NCBI GenBank assembly: GCA_040904025.1
Contig: JBBDUG010000010.1
Location: 1-8,539, forward strand
Source of the DNA: JBBDUG01 sp040904025
GTDB taxonomy: Bacteria > Patescibacteriota > Minisyncoccia > Phycocordibacterales > SW-6-46-9
DNA length: 8,539 nucleotides
Direction of reading: 5' to 3'
Part shown: piece by piece, positions 1-4,796 of the stretch
Position numbering within the stretch: the stretch's first letter is position 1
Layout of the letters: every line of letters begins with the position of its first letter
The notes under the pieces: generated by a model
Seen by the model: only the letters and a program-made list of their open reading frames with translations
Databases searched by the model: none
What the model was told of the DNA's origin: nothing
Position numbers and translations under genes: made by a program

Positions 1-324
1 ATTGCAGCGCTCGGTCTTCTTGCCGCAGCAGCGCTCTTTGAGGGGATTCATGTTGCAGGATTCTGGATAGCGGTTGTTGTAGCTATCATTCTCGGTCTTC
101 TCAATGTATTTGTGAAGCCGATACTCAATATACTTGCTCTTCCAATCAATCTCATTACCTTTGGTCTCTTCAGCTTTATCATTGGTGCGTTTCTCTTCTG
201 GTTTACCGGGGAGATTATCACAGGATTTGAAGTTGCTGGATTCCTTGCTGCACTTGTTGGATCATTGTTTGTTACCGCAGTGAATATGCTCGGAGAGAAT
301 TTTATCGATGTACTCGCAGATTAA
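1..324 (+). CDS. Phage_holin_4_2 / YvlD-like small membrane protein, 5' end missing
   Basis: The reading frame is open from base 1 to the TAA at 322-324, so 107 C-terminal residues are visible and the start lies outside the window. It is almost entirely hydrophobic. Membrane segments are likely around visible residues 1-13, 18-37, 49-68 and 78-97, separated by short loops. The loop N35-x3-K39-P40 followed by L47-P48 and T53-F54-G55-L56-F57 matches the core of the PF04020 family (often annotated phage holin family 4 or YvlD-like). The family is common on bacterial chromosomes and its function is not established; the name 'holin' does not show a lytic role here. The next gene begins one base after this stop, so the two are probably co-transcribed. 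I am confident of the family and not of any function. Confidence 0.8.
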   Translation: MAALGLLAAAALFEGIHVAGFWIAVVVAIILGLLNVFVKPILNILALPINLITFGLFSFIIGAFLFWFTGEIITGFEVAGFLAALVGSLFVTAVNMLGENFIDVLAD

Positions 325-325
325 T

Positions 326-1210
326 ATGGCACGACCGATTGTTGTAACACACTCAGGGGACTTCCACGCGGATGATATATTTGCGGTTGCAACACTGCGT
401 ATGGTGCTTGGTGATATAGAGATTGTTCGTACACGCAACGAGGATCTAATCAAGGATGGTGACTATGTTGTTGATGTTGGAGCTCAGTATGACCCCCAAG
501 AGAATTATTTCGATCACCACCAGAAAGGTGGTGGTGGAGAGCGAGAGAACGGAATCCCATATGCCTCTTTTGGTCTTGTTTGGAAAGAATATGGTGAACG
601 CCTGTCTGGGAGCACAGAGGCTGCAGAGCATATTGATAGAAGCCTCATTCAGCCTATAGATGCAGTAGATAATGGAGTAGAGATTGCCACTTCACTCTAT
701 GATGATGTATATCCACGTTCAATGAATGGCATTGCATCTGCGTTTCGTCCGACATGGAATGAGGACAATTCTGAAGAAGAATACTTCAAACGTTTCCTTT
801 ACCTCGTGGATGCCGCAGAAGTTTTTCTTAAGAGGCTTATAGACATTACAAATGACTACATTGAGGCACAATCATATGTTAGACAGGCGTATGAAGATGC
901 ACAGGACAAGAGACTTATAATACTCGATCGTAAATATCCGTGGAGAGAAATCCTCACATCTCTTCCAGAACCAATCTATGTTGTATATGACCGAGGTGAT
1001 ACATGGGGGGTCAAGGCAGTTCCCGCGGATACAGGTTCATTTGAGAATAGAAAGGATCTCCCGGCGGAATGGGCGGGGAAGCGGGATGATGAGCTTGTTG
1101 CAGCTACTGGGGTCTCTGATGCTGTGTTTTGCCATAATGCCCGATTTCTAGCAGTGGCAGACTCAAAAGAGGGGGCGCTTGAACTTGCTCGAAAAGCACT
1201 TGAGAGTTAA
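326..1210 (+). CDS. MYG1/UPF0160 family DHH-like phosphoesterase (putative exonuclease)
   Basis: This encodes 294 residues and is recognised as a bacterial MYG1-family protein. The family has the DHH phosphoesterase fold, and eukaryotic MYG1 is reported to be a 3'-5' RNA exonuclease. Metal-binding motifs are all present: H9-x-G11-x-F13-H14-A-D16-D17 at the N terminus, D50-V-G52, the signature D63-H64-H65-Q66, and I111-D-A-V-D115-N116-G117. The C-terminal half keeps the family pattern, including the 'TWN' segment, 'PW(R/K)E', and the closing KEGALELARKAL. I chose the ATG at 326 because homologues begin close to the 'IVVTHSG' strand. An in-frame ATG at 308 has a GGAGAG ten bases upstream and would add six residues while overlapping the previous gene. 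Co-transcription with the membrane protein is likely. The substrate in this organism is unknown. Confidence 0.9.
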   Translation: MARPIVVTHSGDFHADDIFAVATLRMVLGDIEIVRTRNEDLIKDGDYVVDVGAQYDPQENYFDHHQKGGGGERENGIPYASFGLVWKEYGERLSGSTEAAEHIDRSLIQPIDAVDNGVEIATSLYDDVYPRSMNGIASAFRPTWNEDNSEEEYFKRFLYLVDAAEVFLKRLIDITNDYIEAQSYVRQAYEDAQDKRLIILDRKYPWREILTSLPEPIYVVYDRGDTWGVKAVPADTGSFENRKDLPAEWAGKRDDELVAATGVSDAVFCHNARFLAVADSKEGALELARKALES

Positions 1211-1521
1211 CCCTTTACCTTTTTTCTTGAAAGTTTTTTTAATTCATCTATTAATTTCTTCAGATCACTCAAGAGCTCCCTCACATCATCTTTAGTTGCT
1301 ATGGTGTTTTTGATTTCTTCTAGTCCTCCTTTCAGCCCTGAGATGTCTTTCTTTAGTCCCCCTACGCCTGTCTTCAACCCCGAGATATCCCTCTTTATTT
1401 CCATCTGACTCTCAGCCATTGTTTCCATGAAATCTTTAAGAGCTGACTGTCCCGTCGCCAACTCACCAATAGAATTCATAAGGTCTTTATTGGATATCTC
1501 TTTTTTCTTTTTAGGTGTCAT
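1207..1521 (-). CDS. Small coiled-coil protein of unknown function
   Basis: This is a 104-residue, highly charged protein with no cysteine, tryptophan or signal peptide. After a lysine-rich start (K4-K7), heptad-like spacing of I/L/V/M runs from about residue 14 to 97. A 14-residue unit is nearly repeated in the middle: D45-ISGLK-T-G-V-GGLKK followed by D59-ISGLK-G-G-L-EEIKN, which is two heptads per unit. The glycines would loosen the helix there. 'ATKDDV' at 75-80 resembles linkers in phage and plasmid coiled-coil proteins, but I assign no function. Its stop overlaps the stop of the convergent MYG1 gene in TTAA. It is transcribed divergently from the toxin-antitoxin pair with only 70 bp between the start codons. 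There is no Shine-Dalgarno. The ORF is convincing; the role is unknown. Confidence 0.7.
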   Translation of the reverse strand: MTPKKKKEISNKDLMNSIGELATGQSALKDFMETMAESQMEIKRDISGLKTGVGGLKKDISGLKGGLEEIKNTIATKDDVRELLSDLKKLIDELKKLSRKKVKG

Positions 1522-1530
1522 GTAGTAGTT

Positions 1531-1552
1531 AATATATCATATATGGCATATT
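1531..1552. promoter_or_regulatory. Imperfect palindrome over the likely -10 of the minus-strand coiled-coil gene
   Basis: AATAT-at-CATATATG-gc-ATATT is a 22-bp palindrome with 18 of 22 symmetric positions. Read on the minus strand, TATATT (bases 1536-1531) could be a -10 box ending nine bases before the ATG of the coiled-coil gene, with no good -35. The region is very AT-rich, so the symmetry could be partly chance. An operator role is inference only. Confidence 0.3.
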
Positions 1553-1555
1553 TAC

Positions 1556-1583
1556 TTGTATACACATGTTTAGTGTGTATAAT
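1556..1583 (+). promoter_or_regulatory. Promoter of the mazEF-type operon
   Basis: TTGTAT (1556-1561) and a perfect TATAAT (1578-1583) are separated by 16 bp. Transcription would be expected to start at about 1590, one or two bases before the ATG at 1592, giving a leaderless mRNA. There is no Shine-Dalgarno to contradict this. The -10 is strong and the -35 moderate. Confidence 0.65.
1559..1581. promoter_or_regulatory. Inverted repeat spanning -35 to -10, probable autoregulatory operator
   Basis: TATACACA (1559-1566) and TGTGTATA (1574-1581) form perfect 8-bp arms around a 7-bp spacer. The left arm overlaps the -35 and the right arm covers most of the -10 of the toxin-antitoxin promoter. RHH antitoxins typically repress their own operon from palindromes of this type, so binding by the downstream antitoxin or the antitoxin-toxin complex is a reasonable inference. 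It lies in the divergent spacer and could also affect the minus-strand gene. Confidence 0.55.
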
Positions 1584-1591
1584 GTTTATAT

Positions 1592-1831
1592 ATGAATAAA
1601 GTCACTAAAAAAAGAGTTAACGTCACTCTTCCAGAGAGGACACTCAAGAAGATTGATAGTGTGGCAGAACATGGTAATCGAAGTAAGTTGATTGATCAGG
1701 CGATTAATTTCTATGTCCAAGAAGTTGGGCGCAAGAATCTGCGCGTTCGTCTTGAAGAGGGTGCGCAAGAAAACGCCGAACGAGATCGTAGGATTGCTGA
1801 GGAGTGGTTTACTTTTGATGAAGAGGCATGA
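1592..1831 (+). CDS. mazE: MazE-type ribbon-helix-helix antitoxin
   Basis: This encodes 79 residues. The N-terminal 45 residues read as a ribbon-helix-helix DNA-binding domain: beta strand K7-RVNVTLPER, helix TLKKIDSVAE, then 'NRSKLIDQAINFYV'. The C-terminal tail, with 'NAERDRRIAEEWF' followed by an acidic end, resembles the toxin-wrapping tail of RHH antitoxins paired with MazF. The role is to neutralise the MazF-like RNase encoded next and probably to repress the operon through the palindrome at 1559-1581. Its TGA (1829-1831) overlaps the toxin ATG (1828-1830) as ATGA, so translation is probably coupled. The start at 1592 fits the -10 position and the length of the RHH strand. The symbol is used in the broad sense; this is the RHH and not the AbrB-fold MazE of E. 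coli. Confidence 0.85.
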   Translation: MNKVTKKRVNVTLPERTLKKIDSVAEHGNRSKLIDQAINFYVQEVGRKNLRVRLEEGAQENAERDRRIAEEWFTFDEEA

Positions 1832-2196
1832 GAAAAAGAAAAGTAGTACCCCATAGGGGAGACATATTTCTTGTTAGCTTTGACCCCACTGTAGGTTCTG
1901 AAATAAAAAAGACGAGACCCGCTCTTGTGATACAGAATAATATTGCTAATACTCATAGCCCTCTTACGATTGTTGCAGCAATAACGTCTCTTGGTGAAAA
2001 GCGGCGCCTTTATCCCACTGAAGTGGGTATAAAGGCGGGAAGAAATGGTCTTGATAATGATTCTGTTGTTCTTCTTAACCAGATTAGGACGGTTGATAAA
2101 CAACGCTTGATACAAAAGATCGGGAAAGTGCATCCTAATACTTTGCAAGAGATTAATTCAGCTTTGGAAATTAGTCTGGGTCTCATAGAATTATAG
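1828..2196 (+). CDS. mazF: MazF/PemK-family mRNA-cleaving toxin
   Basis: This encodes 122 residues, within the usual MazF size. Family landmarks are visible in order: R10-G-D-I strand, D19-P-T-x-G-S-E25, K28-T-R30-P-A-L-V-I, the I52-T53-S strand, 'GLDNDSVVLLNQIRTVD', and the C-terminal helix 'INSALEISLGL'. By comparison with characterised MazF proteins, R30 and T53 are the expected catalytic pair, and both are present, so the enzyme looks intact. It would act as a sequence-specific, ribosome-independent endoribonuclease in the cytoplasm, held in check by the antitoxin upstream. The cut sequence cannot be read from the protein. A strong hairpin lies inside the coding region at 2005-2037. No obvious terminator follows. 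Confidence 0.92.
   Translation: MRKRKVVPHRGDIFLVSFDPTVGSEIKKTRPALVIQNNIANTHSPLTIVAAITSLGEKRRLYPTEVGIKAGRNGLDNDSVVLLNQIRTVDKQRLIQKIGKVHPNTLQEINSALEISLGLIEL
2005..2037 (+). repeat. Long hairpin inside the toxin coding sequence
   Basis: CGCCTTTAT-CCCACT (2005-2019) pairs with AGTGGG-T-ATAAAGGCG (2022-2037) in 15 Watson-Crick pairs, with one bulged T at 2028 and a very small apical loop. It is the longest hairpin I found in the window. It encodes the residues around 'RRLYPTEVGIKAG'. It is not followed by a T-run, so it is not a standard terminator. A role in pausing, RNA stability or toxin dosing is speculation. Confidence 0.6.
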
Positions 2197-2199
2197 TGA

Positions 2200-2211
2200 T
2201 TAAGCTGTATA
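2200..2211 (+). repeat. Left copy of a 12-bp direct repeat flanking the AbiE genes
   Basis: TTAAGCTGTATA lies four bases after the mazF stop. A copy with one mismatch, TTGAGCTGTATA, lies at 3688-3699, just after the AbiEii stop. The sequence following both copies is also T/C-rich. The pair brackets the AbiE module exactly. Confidence 0.45.
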
Positions 2212-2229
2212 GTTCTCTTTCCCGACTCC

Positions 2230-2257
2230 TTGTCTGTCGAGGAATATATGCTATTAT
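2230..2257 (+). promoter_or_regulatory. Promoter of the abiE operon
   Basis: TTGTCT (2230-2235) is followed after 16 bp by TATTAT (2252-2257), with TG at 2249-2250 making an extended -10. The expected start of transcription is near 2264, leaving a leader of about 34 nt before the ATG at 2298. This leader contains the inverted repeat at 2265-2288. Confidence 0.5.
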
Positions 2258-2264
2258 GTTTCCA

Positions 2265-2288
2265 TAACGTCCTAAAAAGCGGACGTTA
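2265..2288. promoter_or_regulatory. Inverted repeat at the abiE transcription start, probable AbiEi operator
   Basis: TAACGTCC (2265-2272) and GGACGTTA (2281-2288) are perfect 8-bp arms around TAAAAAGC. The repeat begins right at the expected transcription start and ends nine bases before the AbiEi start codon. Characterised AbiEi antitoxins repress their own operon by binding inverted repeats in the promoter region, so this is a good operator candidate. As RNA it would also fold into a stable hairpin close to the start codon. Confidence 0.6.
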
Positions 2289-2297
2289 CAGAAATAT

Positions 2298-2915
2298 ATG
2301 ACATTTCTTGATGTAAAAAACGAATTAGAAGATTTTCCCGTCTTTTCGCGGAGGGACATTGAAATGATTGATCCCTCCTTCCACCGTCAAAGACTGACGG
2401 AGTGGCAGAAGAAGGGGTATATTACAAAGATCCGTCGCGGGTTCTATCGTTTTTCTGATGGGGAATTGAATGAAAAGATCTTATTTGCTATTGCGGGTGA
2501 GATTTACTCACCTTCCTACATCTCACTTCAAATGGTATTTTCATTCTACAGCCTTATTCCTGAATCCGTCTATGAAATTACCTCGGTAACTTCGAGGAAG
2601 ACACGAACCTTCGATACCCCCATTGCTGTGTTTAAGTATCGTCATATCAAGCCTCAATTGATGTTTGGCTATACTCCACAAGATATTGGAAACAGAACAT
2701 ATCTCATGGCTGATGTTGAAAAGGCACTCCTTGATTTTCTCTACCTTAATCCAGATATTAATGATACATCCGCCTTTGAACAACTGCGTTTCAATGTCTC
2801 TGAATGGAACGAGAGGGTAGACAAGAGAAAGCTCGAGAGATACCTAGAGGCTTTCGAAAATAAGGCATTGAAGAAGAGAGTTGAATCATTCCTAACCTAC
2901 ATTGATCATGCTTGA
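2298..2915 (+). CDS. abiEi: AbiEi antitoxin / transcriptional repressor
   Basis: This encodes 205 residues. The N-terminal ~52 residues form a winged-helix domain ending in the wing 'KIRRGFYRF' (44-52), typical of AbiEi. It is followed by the family's 'IYSPSYISL' (69-77), 'LIPESVYEITSVT' (86-97), a 'FxY' strand around 111-113, and E140-K-A-L-L-D145. It should act as the antitoxin of a type IV system: it counters the AbiEii nucleotidyltransferase without a stable protein complex and represses the operon. It is somewhat shorter than many AbiEi proteins but looks complete. The ATG at 2298 is the first in frame after the predicted promoter; there is no Shine-Dalgarno, and the sequence before it is the end of the operator hairpin. 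Its 3' end overlaps AbiEii by 8 bp. Confidence 0.88.
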   Translation: MTFLDVKNELEDFPVFSRRDIEMIDPSFHRQRLTEWQKKGYITKIRRGFYRFSDGELNEKILFAIAGEIYSPSYISLQMVFSFYSLIPESVYEITSVTSRKTRTFDTPIAVFKYRHIKPQLMFGYTPQDIGNRTYLMADVEKALLDFLYLNPDINDTSAFEQLRFNVSEWNERVDKRKLERYLEAFENKALKKRVESFLTYIDHA

Positions 2916-3684
2916 TATCTCTGCTATTGAAAAATATTATCCAGAAAATGAGCGGGCTTTTAAAAGAAACATCCTTCGGGAGTATTTGCAGTACAAGATA
3001 TTGGAAATTATTTTTCATTCAGATATTGGGCGTAATCTTGTGTTTCTTGGAGGCACTGCTCTGCGTATTGTTCATGGGAATACTAGGTTTTCAGAGGATC
3101 TCGATTTTGACAATTTCGATCTATCCGAGGATGAATTTACCGCTCTCACAGAGGAGATAAAGAAGGAACTTGAACTAGAGGGGAATACTGTAGAGATAAA
3201 AAATGTATTCAAGGGGGCGTATAGATCATATATTCGCCTACCCGAGGTATTATTTAAAAATGAACTCTCTGACCTTAGAGAAGAGAAAATTATGATCCAG
3301 GTGGATACAGTTCCTCAGGCTTTTGAGTATGAAAAAGAGAGGACTGTTCTGAATAAGTTTGATGTCTTTACTCAAGTATATGTAACTCCTCTCGATCTCC
3401 TTTTGTCTCAAAAGATATATGCAGCACTGAATAGATCTCGGATGAAGGGGAGAGATTTCTTTGATATTACGTTCTTGCTACCAAAGACAAAACCAAACTA
3501 CAGATATCTTGAAGACAAACTTGGCATTTCAAATGGTTCGGATCTAAAAGAGGTTCTCCTCTCTAAATTGTCAGATACTAACTTCGAGGATCTTGCAGAT
3601 GATGTGGAACCTTTCCTCATTAATCCAAGGGATAGTGAGAAGGTGGAACAGTTTATACCCTATATTAAATCTGTGGATTTATAG
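2908..3684 (+). CDS. abiEii: AbiEii nucleotidyltransferase toxin
   Basis: This encodes 258 residues of the AbiEii/nucleotidyltransferase toxin family. Motif I is G48-G-T-A-L-R53. Motif II is R60-F-S-E-D64-L-D66-F, with the two metal-binding aspartates. A later K169-IYAALNR segment and R182-D183-FFD186-I match motifs III and IV, so the active site appears complete. Family members transfer nucleotides to targets such as tRNA and arrest growth; AbiE systems can abort phage infection and stabilise mobile DNA. The target here is unknown. I chose the ATG at 2908, overlapping the abiEi stop by 8 bp and implying translational coupling; a TTG at 2902 in the same frame is possible. No terminator is evident before obg. 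Confidence 0.9.
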   Translation: MLDISAIEKYYPENERAFKRNILREYLQYKILEIIFHSDIGRNLVFLGGTALRIVHGNTRFSEDLDFDNFDLSEDEFTALTEEIKKELELEGNTVEIKNVFKGAYRSYIRLPEVLFKNELSDLREEKIMIQVDTVPQAFEYEKERTVLNKFDVFTQVYVTPLDLLLSQKIYAALNRSRMKGRDFFDITFLLPKTKPNYRYLEDKLGISNGSDLKEVLLSKLSDTNFEDLADDVEPFLINPRDSEKVEQFIPYIKSVDL

Positions 3685-3687
3685 AGG

Positions 3688-3699
3688 TTGAGCTGTATA
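3688..3699 (+). repeat. Right copy of the 12-bp direct repeat flanking the AbiE genes
   Basis: TTGAGCTGTATA matches TTAAGCTGTATA at 2200-2211 at 11 of 12 positions. A looser relative, TTCAGCTATACT, follows at 3711-3722 and holds the likely obg -10. Confidence 0.45.
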
Positions 3700-3716
3700 T
3701 TTTCCCTCACTTCAGC

Positions 3717-3722
3717 TATACT
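3717..3722 (+). promoter_or_regulatory. Probable -10 box of obg
   Basis: TATACT (5 of 6 to consensus) ends eight bases before the obg ATG, the same spacing as TATAAT before the antitoxin gene. No convincing -35 lies 16-18 bp upstream. If used, it gives a leaderless obg mRNA. Confidence 0.4.
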
Positions 3723-3730
3723 CCATTTAT

Positions 3731-4729
3731 ATGGCATTCGTTGATGAACTACAAATACATATGAAGGCAGGAGACGGCGGAGACGGCGTTGTTCGATGGC
3801 TGCGAGAGAAGTATAAGCCAAAGGGTGGTCCTGCTGGTGGTGATGGAGGTCGTGGAGGCGATGTCCGTTTTCGTGCTGCTCGTGATACTGGCCTTTTAGC
3901 AAAATATCGTCACAAGGACGAATTTCGCGCAGAGGACGGAGAAGATGGAAAGAAGAACTCCAAAGATGGAAAAGGGGGAGAGGATGTGGTTGTTGAACTA
4001 CCTGTTGGTGTAATTGTCACCAACCTCTCTACCGGAAAGCAAGTTGAATTAACCACAGAAGGTCAGGAGGTCGTATTTCTCAAGGGAGGAGAAGGTGGTC
4101 TCGGGAATGAGAATTTTAAGAGCTCGACCAATCAACGACCTCAGAAAGCAACACTTGGAAAGCCCGGTGAGGAGGCAGAGGTTCATATAGAGCTTCAACT
4201 AATAGCTGATGCTGGTTTTATGGGTCTACCTAATGCCGGGAAGTCTACACTTTTGAATACACTTACAAATGCACGAGCAAAGACTGGATCGTATGAATTC
4301 ACAACTCTCTCTCCTAATCTCGGAGCATTCCATGGATATATCCTTGCGGATATTCCTGGACTAATAGAAGGGGCATCAAAGGGGAAGGGGCTTGGTACGA
4401 AATTTCTCCGACATATCAAACGCACTCGTTTGCTTGTTCACTGCATATCTCTAGAGAATGAGAATCTTATAGAGGTTTACGAAGAGATTCGAAAAGAGCT
4501 TGGAGAGTATGGAGAGGGGCTTCTGGAAAAACCGGAGCTGATTGTCCTCACAAAGTCAGATACAATATCTGAAGAGGAGAGAAAGAGTGCGCAACAGGAG
4601 CTCAGGAATCATACAGGAGAAGACGTGTATTATGTATCCATACTTGATGATCAGCTTGTAGAGGAGTTCACATCAACTCTCTCACGTGCGTTGCAAGAAC
4701 TCAAGAAGGAGGACGGGGATCAGTCTTAG
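3731..4729 (+). CDS. obg: Obg/CgtA GTPase, ribosome-associated
   Basis: This encodes 332 residues. The N-terminal glycine-rich Obg fold is unmistakable: 'VDELQIHMKAGDGGDG', 'REKYKPKGGPAGGDGGRGGDV', and repeated GG turns to about residue 155. The GTPase domain follows: G1 at G165-LPNAGK-S172, switch I with 'FTTLSPNLG', G3 at D207-I-P-G210, G4 at T274-K-S-D277, and a G5-like 'VSI' near 291. G4 has Thr where most Obg proteins have Asn (NKxD). There is no extended C-terminal Obg domain beyond a short acidic tail. Obg is an essential GTPase that binds the 50S subunit and acts in its maturation and in stress responses. The ATG at 3731 gives the canonical N terminus. gatB follows after 67 bp. Confidence 0.97.
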   Translation: MAFVDELQIHMKAGDGGDGVVRWLREKYKPKGGPAGGDGGRGGDVRFRAARDTGLLAKYRHKDEFRAEDGEDGKKNSKDGKGGEDVVVELPVGVIVTNLSTGKQVELTTEGQEVVFLKGGEGGLGNENFKSSTNQRPQKATLGKPGEEAEVHIELQLIADAGFMGLPNAGKSTLLNTLTNARAKTGSYEFTTLSPNLGAFHGYILADIPGLIEGASKGKGLGTKFLRHIKRTRLLVHCISLENENLIEVYEEIRKELGEYGEGLLEKPELIVLTKSDTISEEERKSAQQELRNHTGEDVYYVSILDDQLVEEFTSTLSRALQELKKEDGDQS

Positions 4730-4759
4730 TTTGTATATGTGATATTACCTTTTATTTTG

Positions 4760-4787
4760 TTGGCAGACCCTGTTTACATGATAGTAT
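4760..4787 (+). promoter_or_regulatory. Probable promoter of gatB
   Basis: TTGGCA (4760-4765) and TAGTAT (4782-4787) are 16 bp apart, with TG at 4779-4780 as an extended -10. An alternative -10, TATAAA, lies at 4785-4790. Either would start transcription at or within a few bases of the ATG at 4797. Read-through from obg is also possible. Confidence 0.4.
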
Positions 4788-4796
4788 AAAAGAGAC

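Noticed and set aside
1..324. Phage lysis gene from the holin-family resemblance
   Set aside because: No endolysin or phage structural genes nearby, and PF04020 proteins are widespread chromosomal membrane proteins.
308..328. Alternative MYG1 start at the ATG at 308, preceded by GGAGAG
   Set aside because: It overlaps the previous gene and adds six residues before the conserved N-terminal strand. Kept only as a possibility, since no other gene here uses a Shine-Dalgarno.
2902..2910. TTG at 2902 as the AbiEii start
   Set aside because: The ATG two codons later gives a normal N terminus and a plausible 8-bp overlap.
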